In this document: one piece after another, positions 27,080 through 37,451 of the stretch | How the letters are laid out: the number at the start of each line of letters is the position of its first letter | How positions within the stretch are numbered: the stretch's first letter is position 1 | From: Pantoea allii | GTDB lineage: Bacteria; Pseudomonadota; Gammaproteobacteria; Enterobacterales; Enterobacteriaceae | Direction: 5' to 3' | DNA length: 44,231 nt | Assembly: GCF_002307475.1 (NCBI RefSeq) | Contig: NZ_NTMH01000026.1 | Location: 1-44,231, forward strand | The notes under the pieces: generated by a model | Database searches by the model: none | Seen by the model: the letters and a program-made list of their open reading frames with translations, nothing else | What the model was told of the DNA's origin: nothing | Made by a program: the position numbers and the translations under genes

Positions 27080-27285
27080 CGGGTACTGCTGCCGCGGCGC
27101 TTTTATCCACAGGGTTCCGGCCGGTTTATTCACCGTGCTGTGGACAACCGGGAACAAGGAGGTTGCTGCGCGCCGCTTTGCTCCGCCTGTCGGCGGGGGA
27201 GGGAAGAAAACCCTGGCCGTGCGGTCTGCGGCCGGTGCCGTGCCTTCACTTTAGCCCGACCGCCTCGTGGTAAAGCGCGCCTCCT
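27080..27285 (+). promoter_or_regulatory. Leading-region leader B, interrupted by IS110
   Basis: The best-preserved copy of the leader family: hairpin arms TTATCCACAG (27103-27112) and CTGTGGACAA (27138-27147), then GTTGCTGCGCGCCGC, a GC dyad (CGCCTGTCGGCGG), GTGCGGTCTGCGGCC and GTGGTAAAGCGCGCCTC. Similarity with leader A stops at 27285, where the IS110 end must lie. TTATCCACA is also a perfect DnaA-box sequence, but no other origin feature is present. Frpo-like single-strand promoter activity is inferred. Confidence 0.6.
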
Positions 27286-28407
<1,122 letters not shown>

Positions 28408-28724
28408 AAAGTGTATTTTTGCTCCACGTAAAGTAGAAAAAAACCTTGGTTCAAAAAAGAATCAGGTAAACTCTTTTTTTTGCGGGAAGCAAATATTGCT
28501 TAAAGTCAGTTTTAATAACAGTATCGCCTAGTCCGATTGATTATCGAGTTCCTGTAGGGACTAAAACGGATTTAAATATTCAGATAAATTTCCAAAAAAA
28601 TGTTATTTTAATTAGAACAGTTAGTTATACAGATTAATACTTGTCAAAAGTATAGTTTCCCGAATCGCATGGTCTTGTTATTGGCAGGGCTACTTAACAA
28701 TTTTCTGGGCACTCATTACCTCTT

Positions 28725-30443
28725 ATGAAAATCGACTACGTCTATCTGCATCAATACCGAAATTTCGCTGACGCTCATATCAATTTAGCCAAGAACAGCT
28801 TGGTGATAGGAAGCAACGATGTTGGGAAAACCAATATGGTTCATGCGTTGAGGCTGTTGCTCGATAAAAGCTTGTCAGAGGCTGATATCGAGCCGACTAC
28901 ACGTGATTTCCATTGTGGACAAAATGGCGTCCAGTCCGATTTCTTTATGATAAGAGTTGCCTTCTCCGAAGTTACTCAAGACGCCGTTCTTTCCCAGCTC
29001 AAGGGGTTAGTCAGTGATACGGGCCACTTTTTCTTAGAGTTTCGGGCCTCCAGAGCGAACCATAGCTATGATATCGCTGCAGGACACGCTCTCTCATCAA
29101 TGGAAGTTATACCTAGTCGCCATTACCTCAAGCACCTCAATCTCAAGTACATCCATTCACAGAGGGACCTTTTGCGGTACATACGATCAGAGAAACGCCA
29201 TCTTTTGCGCCTTGCGCAGGAGTCAAGAAACGATGATCAAGTGAATGCCGATGCGCTACAGTTACAGACGCTTACTGGTTTATTGGAGTCAGTAAACGCT
29301 GGCGTGAAGAATCTGAATTACGTTGCAGAGGCAACCAGGGACCTAAACAATGAATTACAGGCTCTGTCACACCATCATATGGGATATAACGTTTCACTAG
29401 ATACTGGAGCAATAGGTATCGAGCAGTTTATCGAGCAGTTGGAACTGGGGGCTAGCACCAATGGCTCTCGTGTGATGCTCGGGGGTGACGGCCGAAATAA
29501 TCAAATCCTTTTGGCGTTGTGGAAAGCTAAGAGTGTGCTAGAGCACGATCAAGACAACGAGGTTGTGATCTATTGTGTTGAAGAGCCTGAAGCACATCTG
29601 CATCCTCATCAACAACGCAAACTGGCAAGCTACCTCATTAACTCGTTACCCGGACAGACCATAGTAACTACACATTCTCCGCAAATTGCTGCAAGTTATC
29701 ATCCCAATTCGATTGTTCGTTTATTGCGTAATAACGGAGTATCTCGAGCGGCAAGTCAGGGCTGCTCTGAATGCATTGATGTTGCATGGACAGGGCTTGG
29801 TTATAGAATAAGTATTCTTCCTGCAGAGGCTTTTTTTTCTTCAGCGGTCATGTTAGTTGAGGGGCCTTCGGAAATGTTGTTCTATGCTGCACTCGCCCGC
29901 GCTCATGGTTACGACCTTGATCATAGTAATGTGTCAATGTTATCTGTGGATGGTGTTGCGTTCGAGGTTTACAAGAGTGTCTTAAACGCTTTGGAAATTC
30001 CATGGGCGCTTCGAACCGACAATGACATATCAGATATCAAGATCGGCCGCCGTGAACAGCAACAGACACTCCGTAATCTCGCAGGAATAAACCGCGCTCT
30101 ATCGTTAGCTGGTATGCAATCTCGGCCACACTGTTTACCACCATATGATCATGCTGCATCGTTATCCGATGGCACCTGGCAAGAAGTAAGCAGTGCTGTC
30201 GCCCCTTATGGCATCTTCATTTCACAAATAGATCTGGAAAATGACATTGCCGCCGAACTGCCGACACTGTTGAATGGATTCAAAGGTCATGACTTAACTC
30301 AAGCGATCACCTACTTACAAGGAAAAAAAGCAGTTCGAATGCAGGAGTTTGTTGAGTATTGCGGCACCCAACTTAGGGTAAACATTGATGGGCATCTGCT
30401 TAAGCCGTTGCGTTATTGTATGCAAGCTGCAGCGGAGTTTTAA
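28725..30443 (+). CDS. gajA: Gabija-like GajA: OLD-family ATPase-TOPRIM nuclease
   Basis: A 572-residue class 2 OLD protein. The ABC-type ATPase half has Walker A GSNDVGKT (residues 29-36), Walker B with EEPEAHLHP (about 286-294) and the H-loop TTHSPQ. The C-terminal TOPRIM nuclease half shows MLVEGPSE (about 376-383), SVDGVAF and the acidic RTDNDISD (about 431-438). In Gabija systems GajA assembles a tetramer and nicks DNA when nucleotide pools fall, as in phage infection. Two bases separate it from the helicase gene, the standard gajA-gajB arrangement. It is AT-richer than the plasmid backbone. An uncharacterised OLD-UvrD pair outside the named Gabija group is the alternative. Confidence 0.8.
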   Translation: MKIDYVYLHQYRNFADAHINLAKNSLVIGSNDVGKTNMVHALRLLLDKSLSEADIEPTTRDFHCGQNGVQSDFFMIRVAFSEVTQDAVLSQLKGLVSDTGHFFLEFRASRANHSYDIAAGHALSSMEVIPSRHYLKHLNLKYIHSQRDLLRYIRSEKRHLLRLAQESRNDDQVNADALQLQTLTGLLESVNAGVKNLNYVAEATRDLNNELQALSHHHMGYNVSLDTGAIGIEQFIEQLELGASTNGSRVMLGGDGRNNQILLALWKAKSVLEHDQDNEVVIYCVEEPEAHLHPHQQRKLASYLINSLPGQTIVTTHSPQIAASYHPNSIVRLLRNNGVSRAASQGCSECIDVAWTGLGYRISILPAEAFFSSAVMLVEGPSEMLFYAALARAHGYDLDHSNVSMLSVDGVAFEVYKSVLNALEIPWALRTDNDISDIKIGRREQQQTLRNLAGINRALSLAGMQSRPHCLPPYDHAASLSDGTWQEVSSAVAPYGIFISQIDLENDIAAELPTLLNGFKGHDLTQAITYLQGKKAVRMQEFVEYCGTQLRVNIDGHLLKPLRYCMQAAAEF

Positions 30444-30445
30444 TT

Positions 30446-32074
30446 ATGGCTACTTTCACACCAAGTGAAGAACAAAAAAAAGCCATTAATTATAATAGCG
30501 ATATGGTCATTATTGCCCGTCCTGGTAGCGGGAAAACCAGTGTTCTGTCGTGCAAGGTTCGCAATATGGTGTCTGAGTTGCGCACCTACCAAGGCATCAT
30601 CGCCATTTCTTTCACGAATAAAGCGAGCGCGGAGTTGGAGCGTCGCTGTAAAGTGGATGCCTTCGACACAAAGGCTTCTTTCTTCGGCACTATAGATGAT
30701 TTCTGTCTTCGAGAAATCATCTATCCGTTCGCTAGGCAACTTCTGTCTTTAGCCGCAGATGTTAAAACTGCCAAGATAAAGGAACTGCCGGACTCGCTTA
30801 CCACTATGCTGCCGGTAACGCCGCTTGAGAAAGGTAGCATTACTAACACAGTTTCGTTTCTGCCGTTCATAAAGGCGTCTTTGGCCCAGGGTTTCGTTCC
30901 TTTAGAAGCAGTAGGTATGCTGGCTTATTACGTGCTGGAACATTCAATTGCCTGCAAAAAATATCTTAAAGCAAGATACAAAGCGATATGTGTTGATGAA
31001 TATCAGGACAGTGGGTACTTTCAGCATCAACTATTTCAAACCTTAAAGGAACTTGGTTTGACGGCAGTTGCAGTCGGCGATAGTGACCAATCTATCTATG
31101 CATTTGCCAAAAAAGATCCTAAGTATCTATTGGCGCTTACGCACCCAAGTAGCGGCTTCGAACATTTCTCCATCACGACTAATTTCCGCTGTCATCCTTC
31201 AATTAATAACTTTGCACTTCGTCTGCTCAACCCAAACCATCCAGTCACGCCGACGAACGACATGCGAGTATTTATTAAGACGATTAATGGTGACCAACGT
31301 GCCATAAGTCAATGGTTAGAAAGCGCAATACCTCATCTCATGGAATACTTTAAAATTCCATCAGCGGCAAGAGTAGCTGTTCTGTGTCGACATCAGCATT
31401 CGGCAAGAATAATTGCTAATAATCTGAGTTTTTCTCACCAACTTTTAGAAGATAACCCTTTCGAGATAGCCCCAACGATTGAAGCAAATCTTTTTACTGA
31501 TTTGCTAAAACTGCGTTACGATCCAAAAATGACTGCCGAATCATTGATTGAGCGAGCTTGTAAATTCAACCTAACCTCCAATGAGCGCCGTAAGCTTCGT
31601 AGGACAATTTTAAGTTGCCGAACGTGCTTAGATTCCGATCTTACGGTGAAGGTGTTCGCTGCAGCCTCAGATTTAGTGGGACAGCAACTTGCACCAGTAG
31701 CTGTGACAGAGCTTGAGGGTATTTGCGCGGATGCCAGCAAGCTTCGCTGGTTCCAACGACCCGGCGATAATGCTGTACAGATTATGACCCTGCACAAAGC
31801 GAAAGGGTTAGAATTTGATCTGGTCTTCCATGCCGATCTTTACGATCACGTTCTTCCTTCGCGTATCTATCCACCGGGAACGTATGGACAGGTTATCTTT
31901 GAAAACGAAATTCAATGTTTAAATCTGCATTACGTTGGAGTTACCCGTGCTGTTAAAGCTTGTGTGCTGATGACATCTAACTACCGTATCAATGGGCAAA
32001 GTAATGTTAAGAATGGTGAACCATCACAGTTCATTGGCAGAAACGGTGCGATTGCTTTACCCATTAATTGGTAG
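30446..32074 (+). CDS. gajB: Gabija-like GajB: UvrD/PcrA-family helicase
   Basis: A 542-residue superfamily 1A helicase; the ATG at 30446 lies two bases after the gajA stop with CGGAG upstream. Motifs in order: Q-motif EEQKKAI, Walker A ARPGSGKTS (about 24-32), FTNKASAELERR, motif II VDEYQDS (about 182-188), motif III VAVGDSDQSIYAF, motif IV NFRCHPSI, motif V TLHKAKGLEFDLVF (about 448), motif VI YVGVTRA (about 496). In Gabija, GajB joins the GajA tetramer and is thought to sense or act on DNA ends. Pairing with gajA supports a defence role over repair. Confidence 0.82.
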   Translation: MATFTPSEEQKKAINYNSDMVIIARPGSGKTSVLSCKVRNMVSELRTYQGIIAISFTNKASAELERRCKVDAFDTKASFFGTIDDFCLREIIYPFARQLLSLAADVKTAKIKELPDSLTTMLPVTPLEKGSITNTVSFLPFIKASLAQGFVPLEAVGMLAYYVLEHSIACKKYLKARYKAICVDEYQDSGYFQHQLFQTLKELGLTAVAVGDSDQSIYAFAKKDPKYLLALTHPSSGFEHFSITTNFRCHPSINNFALRLLNPNHPVTPTNDMRVFIKTINGDQRAISQWLESAIPHLMEYFKIPSAARVAVLCRHQHSARIIANNLSFSHQLLEDNPFEIAPTIEANLFTDLLKLRYDPKMTAESLIERACKFNLTSNERRKLRRTILSCRTCLDSDLTVKVFAAASDLVGQQLAPVAVTELEGICADASKLRWFQRPGDNAVQIMTLHKAKGLEFDLVFHADLYDHVLPSRIYPPGTYGQVIFENEIQCLNLHYVGVTRAVKACVLMTSNYRINGQSNVKNGEPSQFIGRNGAIALPINW

Positions 32075-32117
32075 AGCTCGCTGGCTCTGTAAGTTGTTAG
32101 TGAGAGGGTTATAAGCC

Positions 32118-32166
32118 GCCTTGTCCGGGAAACCGGCATAGTCCAGAAGGACAAGGCCACTTTTTT
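32118..32166 (+). terminator. Terminator of the Gabija-like operon
   Basis: GCCTTGTCC (32118-32126), 22-base loop with an inner dyad, GGACAAGGC (32149-32157), then TTTTTT at 32161-32166. It separates the Gabija-like operon from the EcoRII endonuclease gene. Confidence 0.75.
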
Positions 32167-32278
32167 CTAACTGCTTAAGTTCAGTTGGAGACTGAATAAT
32201 TGTAAAAGCCTCAGTGGCTGCTTCAGTTTAACTGTGAAAAAATGGCTAGCAGAATTTCAGGGCAACAGAGGAATGTTT

Positions 32279-33487
32279 ATGTCGGTTTTTCATGACTGGC
32301 TACTTAAGATCGCGGGCGGGAATTACTTCTTTTATATAAAACGTCTTTCTGCCAATGACACCGGCGCAACAGGGGGCCATCAGGTAGGGCTTTATATCCC
32401 TTCCGGTATCGTTGAAAAGCTGTTTCCGTCTATAAACAACACCCTTGACCTCAACCCTTCGGTCTTCCTCACTGCTCACGTATCATCTCATGACTGTCCG
32501 GACAGTGAGGCTCGGGCAATTTATTACAACAACCGTTATTTTGGAAAAACCCGGAATGAGAAAAGGATTACACGCTGGGGAAGGGGCAGCCCACTTCAGG
32601 ACCCTGAAAATACAGGGGCCTTGACGCTTCTGGCCTTCAGGCTTGATGAACAAGGTGGGAACAGTACGGCTGTAGACATCTGGGTTTGCGTCAGTCCAGA
32701 CGAAGAGGACGTTATTGAGACCGCCATCGGTGAAGTGATCCCCGGCACGCTAATATCCGGGCCTGCCGACCAAATTCTGGGTGGCCTGTCGCTGCAGCAA
32801 GCGCCAGTTAATTATAAATACATTATCCCGGAAGGCTGGCAGCAGCGCTTTCCCTCTGGGAATGAAATTATTGAGTATGCAGCCGGCCACTATGTTAAGC
32901 ATTCACTTGATCCGGATGAGCAGCTTATTGACCGCCGGCGTGTCGAATACGACATATTTCTGCTTGTTGAAGAACTCCACGTTCTGGACATCATCCGTAA
33001 AGGGTTTGGCTCTGTGGATGAATTCATTGCGTTGGCCAACTCAGTCAGTAATCGTCGTAAATCCCGAGCCGGAAAATCACTGGAACTTCATCTGGAGCAT
33101 CTTTTCATTGAGCACGGACTGAGACATTTCGCTACGCAGGCAGTCACGGAGGGCAATAAAAAGCCCGACTTTCTGTTCCCCTCCGCCGAGGCTTACCACG
33201 ACGCGGAGTTTCCTGCAGACAATCTGCGCATGCTGGCCGTCAAAACCACCTGTAAAGACCGCTGGCGCCAGATACTGAATGAAGCTAACAGAATTTCTCC
33301 GGTTCACCTGTTTACGCTTCAGGAGGGTGTATCACAGGCACAGTACAGAGAAATGCAGGCGGAAGGGGTTAGGCTGGTCGTGCCGTCGTCCTTACATAAA
33401 AAATACCCGGAGGCGGTAAGGGCTGAATTAATGACGCTGGGCGCCTTTATAGCCGAGCTCATAGGGCTTTACGCCGATCTTCCTTGA
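32279..33487 (+). CDS. ecoRIIR: EcoRII restriction endonuclease (type IIE)
   Basis: A 402-residue orthologue of EcoRII, which cuts before CCWGG when two sites are bound. The start at 32279 (MSVFHDWLLKIAG) matches the known protein and has AGAGGA six bases upstream; the frame is open to 32234 but those codons are not conserved. The N-terminal effector-binding domain contains RLSANDTGATGGHQVG; the C-terminal catalytic PD-(D/E)XK core shows D297 in KKPDFLFP and K322/K326 in LAVKTTCK, matching D299, K324 and K328 of EcoRII with an offset of two. It converges with the methylase gene. Intact, so likely active. Confidence 0.97.
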   Translation: MSVFHDWLLKIAGGNYFFYIKRLSANDTGATGGHQVGLYIPSGIVEKLFPSINNTLDLNPSVFLTAHVSSHDCPDSEARAIYYNNRYFGKTRNEKRITRWGRGSPLQDPENTGALTLLAFRLDEQGGNSTAVDIWVCVSPDEEDVIETAIGEVIPGTLISGPADQILGGLSLQQAPVNYKYIIPEGWQQRFPSGNEIIEYAAGHYVKHSLDPDEQLIDRRRVEYDIFLLVEELHVLDIIRKGFGSVDEFIALANSVSNRRKSRAGKSLELHLEHLFIEHGLRHFATQAVTEGNKKPDFLFPSAEAYHDAEFPADNLRMLAVKTTCKDRWRQILNEANRISPVHLFTLQEGVSQAQYREMQAEGVRLVVPSSLHKKYPEAVRAELMTLGAFIAELIGLYADLP

Positions 33488-33522
33488 ATAATCTCCCGGC
33501 ATACCCTGCCGGGAGATTATTC
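33486..33522. terminator. Bidirectional terminator between EcoRII genes
   Basis: GAATAATCTCCCGGC, loop ATACCCT, GCCGGGAGATTATTC: a perfect 15-bp stem whose first two bases are the last two of the endonuclease stop codon. The methylase stop lies 17 bases beyond. A- and T-rich arm ends allow termination from both sides. Confidence 0.9.
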
Positions 33523-33538
33523 AAATGTTCGCCGCCTT

Positions 33539-34954
33539 CTAAGCATCGGCAGAAACGGCTTTCAGGATGTAAGGCTCCAGCAGTCTAGCAACCGCTTCAA
33601 ACACAGGGACCACTACGGAGTTACCGAATTGTCGGTAAGACTGTGTGTCCGACACCGGAATACGAAAAGGTCTGCCGTCGGGCTTCTCGAAGCCCATAAG
33701 GCGCGCGCACTCACGCGGTGTCAGCCTACGTGGCCGATGCGCCTGATTTTCTTCGTTCGCGAAATCTGTTTCACCCATAGCCATATCCCAGCCACGATCA
33801 ATCAGAATTTCAGATCCGTCTTTGTGATAGCGGGCAGAAAGCGTACGGGCAACGCTTTCCCTGTTTTCAGGGTTTACAAGGCCAAAACCGAAGCCGTTCC
33901 CCTTAGCCGCGTGCTTTTTGGCGTAGTTGTAAAGGTACTCCCAGAGCTTCGGTGTCAGGATGTATTTGCTGTCTACCACTGGCTCCAATAGCTCGCCAAA
34001 TGACGGCCGCTGTTCCGGATAAAAACGACTGACATCTTGCAGGGTAAAACCCGGATGAATATTCAGATCGCGGCGGAAACCAACCAGCACAATACGTTCA
34101 CGGTGCTGAGGCAGGAAATGTTTTCCGTCGATAACTTTAGGATCATTTTTGCCTATGTTATTAGCATCCGAAACTTCATAGCCTAACTCGTCGAGAGTCT
34201 CCATGATGACCTTAAAGGTTTTTCCTTTATCATGGCTCTTCAAATTTTTGACGTTTTCTAATACAAAAATGGCCGGCTTTTTTGCCTTTATAATCCGCGC
34301 CACGTCAAAGAAAAGTGTTCCCTGAGCCTCACATTCAAAACCATGGGCACGACCTAGCGAGTTTTTCTTACTGACGCCAGCAAGGCTGAATGGCTGGCAC
34401 GGGAAACCTGCCAGAAGTACATCATGATCCGGTACATGCTCGTCAATATAGGCATAGGCATCAGTTTCTGTTACTTCAGGTTTGTCACTGAGAGTAACTT
34501 CGCGAATATCAAGATTAAACTTGTGTGCTTCCTCATCATTAAACCAGTTGGCTTTATAAGTGCGCACCGCTTCTTTATTCCATTCGCTGGTAAAAACGCA
34601 CTGACCACCAATGGCCTCAAATCCTTTTCTTATACCGCCAATACCAGCAAAAAGGTCAATGAACCTGAATTTATAATCCGGATGATGTGCGGGCGGTTCA
34701 GGCAGCATTTTCCGCAGAAGCGCTTCTTCAGCTGACGTCAAGGATTTTGGCGTGCATTTGCCATTAATCCATCGGTTAAGAGTTTCGCGGCTCCACTCGT
34801 TTTTGCCGACTTTCCTTAGTAACTCGGCTACGTACTTCTGGTCATAGATTTCAAGTACCTGCTCGATCAATTTTTTATCATTCTCCTGCCGCAGCTTGTC
34901 TTCACGTTCTGCTTTCTCAAGCAGATCCTGCGCCAGTAATTCAAATTCAGACAT
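33539..34954 (-). CDS. ecoRIIM: EcoRII DNA (cytosine-5) methyltransferase
   Basis: A 471-residue orthologue of M.EcoRII, which methylates the second C of CCWGG. An N-terminal extension with a helix-turn-helix-like segment ([15 protein letters not shown]) precedes the methylase core: motif [16 protein letters not shown] (about 98-112), motif IV FPCQPFS with catalytic Cys186, motif VI ENVKNL, motif [14 protein letters not shown] and motif [12 protein letters not shown]. The C-terminus is a few residues shorter than in the plasmid N3 protein. M.EcoRII is known to repress its own promoter, which would lie in 34955-35030. It protects host DNA against the adjacent endonuclease. Confidence 0.97.
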   Translation of the reverse strand: MSEFELLAQDLLEKAEREDKLRQENDKKLIEQVLEIYDQKYVAELLRKVGKNEWSRETLNRWINGKCTPKSLTSAEEALLRKMLPEPPAHHPDYKFRFIDLFAGIGGIRKGFEAIGGQCVFTSEWNKEAVRTYKANWFNDEEAHKFNLDIREVTLSDKPEVTETDAYAYIDEHVPDHDVLLAGFPCQPFSLAGVSKKNSLGRAHGFECEAQGTLFFDVARIIKAKKPAIFVLENVKNLKSHDKGKTFKVIMETLDELGYEVSDANNIGKNDPKVIDGKHFLPQHRERIVLVGFRRDLNIHPGFTLQDVSRFYPEQRPSFGELLEPVVDSKYILTPKLWEYLYNYAKKHAAKGNGFGFGLVNPENRESVARTLSARYHKDGSEILIDRGWDMAMGETDFANEENQAHRPRRLTPRECARLMGFEKPDGRPFRIPVSDTQSYRQFGNSVVVPVFEAVARLLEPYILKAVSADA

Positions 34955-35079
34955 AATGCCTCCAAGGGTCTTATGGGTGAAACTTTATCACTCATCTGAC
35001 CCAGATGGAAATTTTTTATCTGGATATTTAAACAGTGCCTGCCGTGGCTATTTATGTCGTAGCTCTTAGGCACTTTTAT

Positions 35080-35305
35080 TGTTTGACATCGAACACAACT
35101 GCTCCCCCGTTCGCACTCCCTCCGCCGCGCTTACTTCCGTCGCGCTTCCGCTCAGTATTCGCGTCAGCGCCGTGCGTAATCACGTCTCCGCTCGCTTGCG
35201 CTGCGGCCTCGTCGTCGCGCTTGACCACTCCGGCTTTTCGTCGGGCTGTCATTCAGGCACGGCACAGGCCGGAACTTTAATCCCCTTTGACTGCGGAGAT
35301 GTCTG
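35080..35305 (+). promoter_or_regulatory. Leading-region leader C upstream of ardB pseudogene
   Basis: The 5' part (CACAACTGCTCCCCCGTTCGC) resembles leader D at 16300; the 3' part (TTTTCGTCGGGCTGTCATTC then AGGCACGGCACAGGCC) is identical to leader A at 7387-7424. It contains GC dyads and leads straight into the ATG at 35306 with GGAG upstream. It is interpreted as a promoter region of the leading-region type. Confidence 0.55.
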
Positions 35306-35752
35306 ATGAACACACAATTCCACGTTTACCCGCCAGCGTCTGTCCTGGCGGATGCTGAAAGGCTGCATTTTCTTCCTGCGCTGTTTGGCCACGACTTCAT
35401 GCGTGCAGAAAACAACGTCTACCTCTACGCCGATCGATAACTGGCCAACTATGACGGAGCGGTGTGGGACTTTGTAAGGGTGCCAGGCGTGCCCCACGGC
35501 GGCGGCTACATGAAGCCCGCCGGAGAAGAACGCTGGCAGTTTTCCAGCCCCCACGTCTGGACTGACCTTGAAATCAGTTCGGACGCGGCGGGGATCATCA
35601 TCACGGCGCTGGTACTGAATCACCGCAGCTGGCTCTACGACCGCCACGACGACGAGGAGCTGTGCGCGCACTTCTGCCGTCGCTACCGCCAGCTGACCGC
35701 ATTTGCACAAATCCATCCCGAAGCCGCCGCGATTTTCTGCGCCCTTGACTGA
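35306..35752 (+). pseudogene. ardB: ArdB/KlcA anti-restriction gene with an in-frame stop
   Basis: The frame encodes an ArdB/KlcA protein of 148 codons: FLPALFGHDFMRAENNVYLYADR, then TAA (35438-35440), then in the same frame LANYDGAVWDFVRVPGVPHGGGYMKPAGEERW and ALVLNHRSWLYDRHDDEELCAHFCRRYRQL, the conserved C-terminal part. The stop replaces one residue in the otherwise conserved YADR.LANYDG segment, so a single base change has silenced the gene. A GTG at 35462 could restart the C-terminal two thirds, but no good ribosome-binding site is seen. ArdB/KlcA proteins protect incoming plasmids from type I restriction. Confidence 0.85.
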
Positions 35753-35794
35753 AACCAACGGGGCGGCGGGGCCGCCCCTCACAGGAGAAAAATT

Positions 35795-36232
35795 ATGTAC
35801 GGAACCGTTAACGAAGTCTGTGAGCAACTGCGCCAGCGCTACAAATCCGACGAACTCATGACGCTGATTGTCTGGACGAAAGAGGACGTGATCGACGTCC
35901 TTGACGATGAAAGCGTGTCGGCTGACGCTGCCGATGAAATTCTCTGCCGCATCGCCAGCGTGGACGCGCAGCATGTATATGGCGTGAGCCAGGACACGTT
36001 ACAGGCGATTGCCGACATGATGCGTGACGAGAAGGAGCAGGCCCGCGAGGTGACGTTGCCCGCCACCGCCGCAGAAACCGTGGTGAGTCTGGCGTGGGAA
36101 TTCATGCGGCTTCACGATGCGCAGAGCGGGGAAGAAGGTGCAGCCGCGCGTCTGTATCCGGCTCAGGCCGAAGCGCTTCGTCGTGTCGGGGCCGCGCTTG
36201 AGCAGCAGCGCAGTGAAACCGTCAGCATCTGA
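35795..36232 (+). CDS. DUF1380 family protein, copy 1
   Basis: A 145-residue protein opening MYGTVNEVCEQLRQRYKSDE, the mark of DUF1380 proteins of enterobacterial plasmid leading regions. An AGGAG lies seven bases before the ATG, following a GC hairpin (GGGCGGC/GCCGCCC) in the 42-base gap after the ardB pseudogene. Acidic helical segments (TKEDVIDVLDDESVSADAADEIL) are prominent. Function is unknown; the neighbours suggest early expression after conjugation. The next gene is a paralogue. Confidence 0.85.
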   Translation: MYGTVNEVCEQLRQRYKSDELMTLIVWTKEDVIDVLDDESVSADAADEILCRIASVDAQHVYGVSQDTLQAIADMMRDEKEQAREVTLPATAAETVVSLAWEFMRLHDAQSGEEGAAARLYPAQAEALRRVGAALEQQRSETVSI

Positions 36233-36274
36233 TAATGCGGGGCGGCAGGGCCGCCCCTTTACGGAGGAAAAATC

Positions 36275-36670
36275 ATGTACGGAACCGTAAGCCAGTTGTG
36301 TCACCGCCTCAAAACCGAGTTTCAGGGCGAGGAAAAAATCACGCTGATCATCTGGCGTAAAGAGGACGTGGTGAAGGTACTCAGCGAGGAGCACATCACG
36401 GAGGAAACCGCCGCCGAAATCGTGTGCGACCTCTCGACATGGGACAGGGATGCACAACACGAGGCGGGCGTGGGGGCCGAAACTCTTCGTGTGATTGCCT
36501 GCGGCATCCGCTACGCGGCCACACGGCGTAACCGGCCGGTGACTGTCACCGCGTCCGATCTGGCTGTTCTGGCCGAGGCCGTTGAGCGCTTACTGAATAC
36601 GGGGGGCGATGACGATCCCAGCGCCATTGAAGAAGCGCTCAGACGGGCTTACCACGCCTTAAATCAGTAA
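36275..36670 (+). CDS. DUF1380 family protein, copy 2
   Basis: A 131-residue paralogue of the preceding gene, sharing MYGTV, LIIWRKEDVVKVL and the helical C-terminal part, but diverged after about residue 60. The same gap architecture is seen: GC hairpin (GGGCGGCAGGGCCGCCCC), then GGAGGAAAAATC and the ATG. The duplication is old, judging from protein divergence. Function unknown. Confidence 0.85.
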   Translation: MYGTVSQLCHRLKTEFQGEEKITLIIWRKEDVVKVLSEEHITEETAAEIVCDLSTWDRDAQHEAGVGAETLRVIACGIRYAATRRNRPVTVTASDLAVLAEAVERLLNTGGDDDPSAIEEALRRAYHALNQ

Positions 36671-37439
36671 CGGCGGCAAGCAGGGCAGGGAGGCCCGCTG
36701 CCGGTTTTTGGCGGGCGAAACCCCCTTCGCCTGCGGCGGCGAAACGGCAGGGCGCGCCTGACGGCGCGGCCGCCGTACCGCCTCTGACAAGAGTATTCTT
36801 AAGCGTGGCTTTTACCGCCATTTTTTCAGTGTTTTCTGTCGTGATGCGCGAGCGCCTCAGCGGGTTCTGACCGTGTCACACGAAAAAAATGCTGCTACGC
36901 CGGGCGTCCTGTCGGCTGTCATGCTTCGCACAGAGCCGGCGCGCCGTCTCTGCCCGGCCCCGTTCCGGGGCAGCGGGTTTCCATCCTGACGCAACACCTC
37001 TCGCTTGCAGCAGCCGTTCCGGCTGCGCCGCTCAGTCGCGCCGTATACGTCGCTCCGTGCATCCCGCCACAACACACGGCGGGATGTAAGGGGCAACGCC
37101 GTTTCGCAACCGCGCTCAACGCCATTGCGGCGGGTTCCTGCTTTCCTCAGGGGTTGTGTTCGCCCGTCTGAGTCCTTTCGCCGGGGCTGAGACAAGCACA
37201 AACCGCCTGGCTGTCCAGGGACGGCTGAAGCCTCTCGCCGGAAAATTTTTTGATGTGGCTAAAAATTTTTCCGCTCGCGCCCGGACACCTGCACCGGCCC
37301 GTGCTCGTTACGCCCTTTGCGGCGAACGGCTCTCAAACGGGTGAAGGATACAACCTGGGGACAAAGCAGCAGTTCCCCGCAAAACGTCAGGACCGCGGCC
37401 CCGGCAACTCAACGGGTGACGGTTTTTAAGGGCAAAAAA
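36671..37439. other. Long noncoding GC-rich region of the leading array
   Basis: About 770 bases with no convincing gene. It contains many dyads, for example CCGGCCCCGTTCCGGGG and CGGCGGGTT-type elements, and the near-repeat AAAATTTTTT / AAAAATTTTT at 37242-37272. In F-like plasmids the single-strand-binding gene ssb and single-strand initiation or promoter sites lie in about this position; no ssb sequence is recognised. The region may hold an Frpo-like site for the DUF905-ParB-psi genes. Confidence 0.45.
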
Positions 37440-37451
37440 GAGGAGATTTCA

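Noticed and set aside
27103..27147. TTATCCACA and TGTGGACAA as a plasmid replication origin with DnaA boxes
   Set aside because: No iterons, AT-rich unwinding region or replication initiator gene are present, and the same elements recur in other leaders, so a promoter-like hairpin is more likely.
29265..29273. GACGCTTAC inside gajA, identical to the outer bases of the IS66 terminus
   Set aside because: The second conserved block (ACGGT at the right distance) is missing and it lies within an intact gene; chance match.
35249..35974. A 241-codon open frame on the minus strand
   Set aside because: It runs antisense through leader C, the ardB pseudogene and DUF1380 without a family match, while the plus-strand genes are recognisable.
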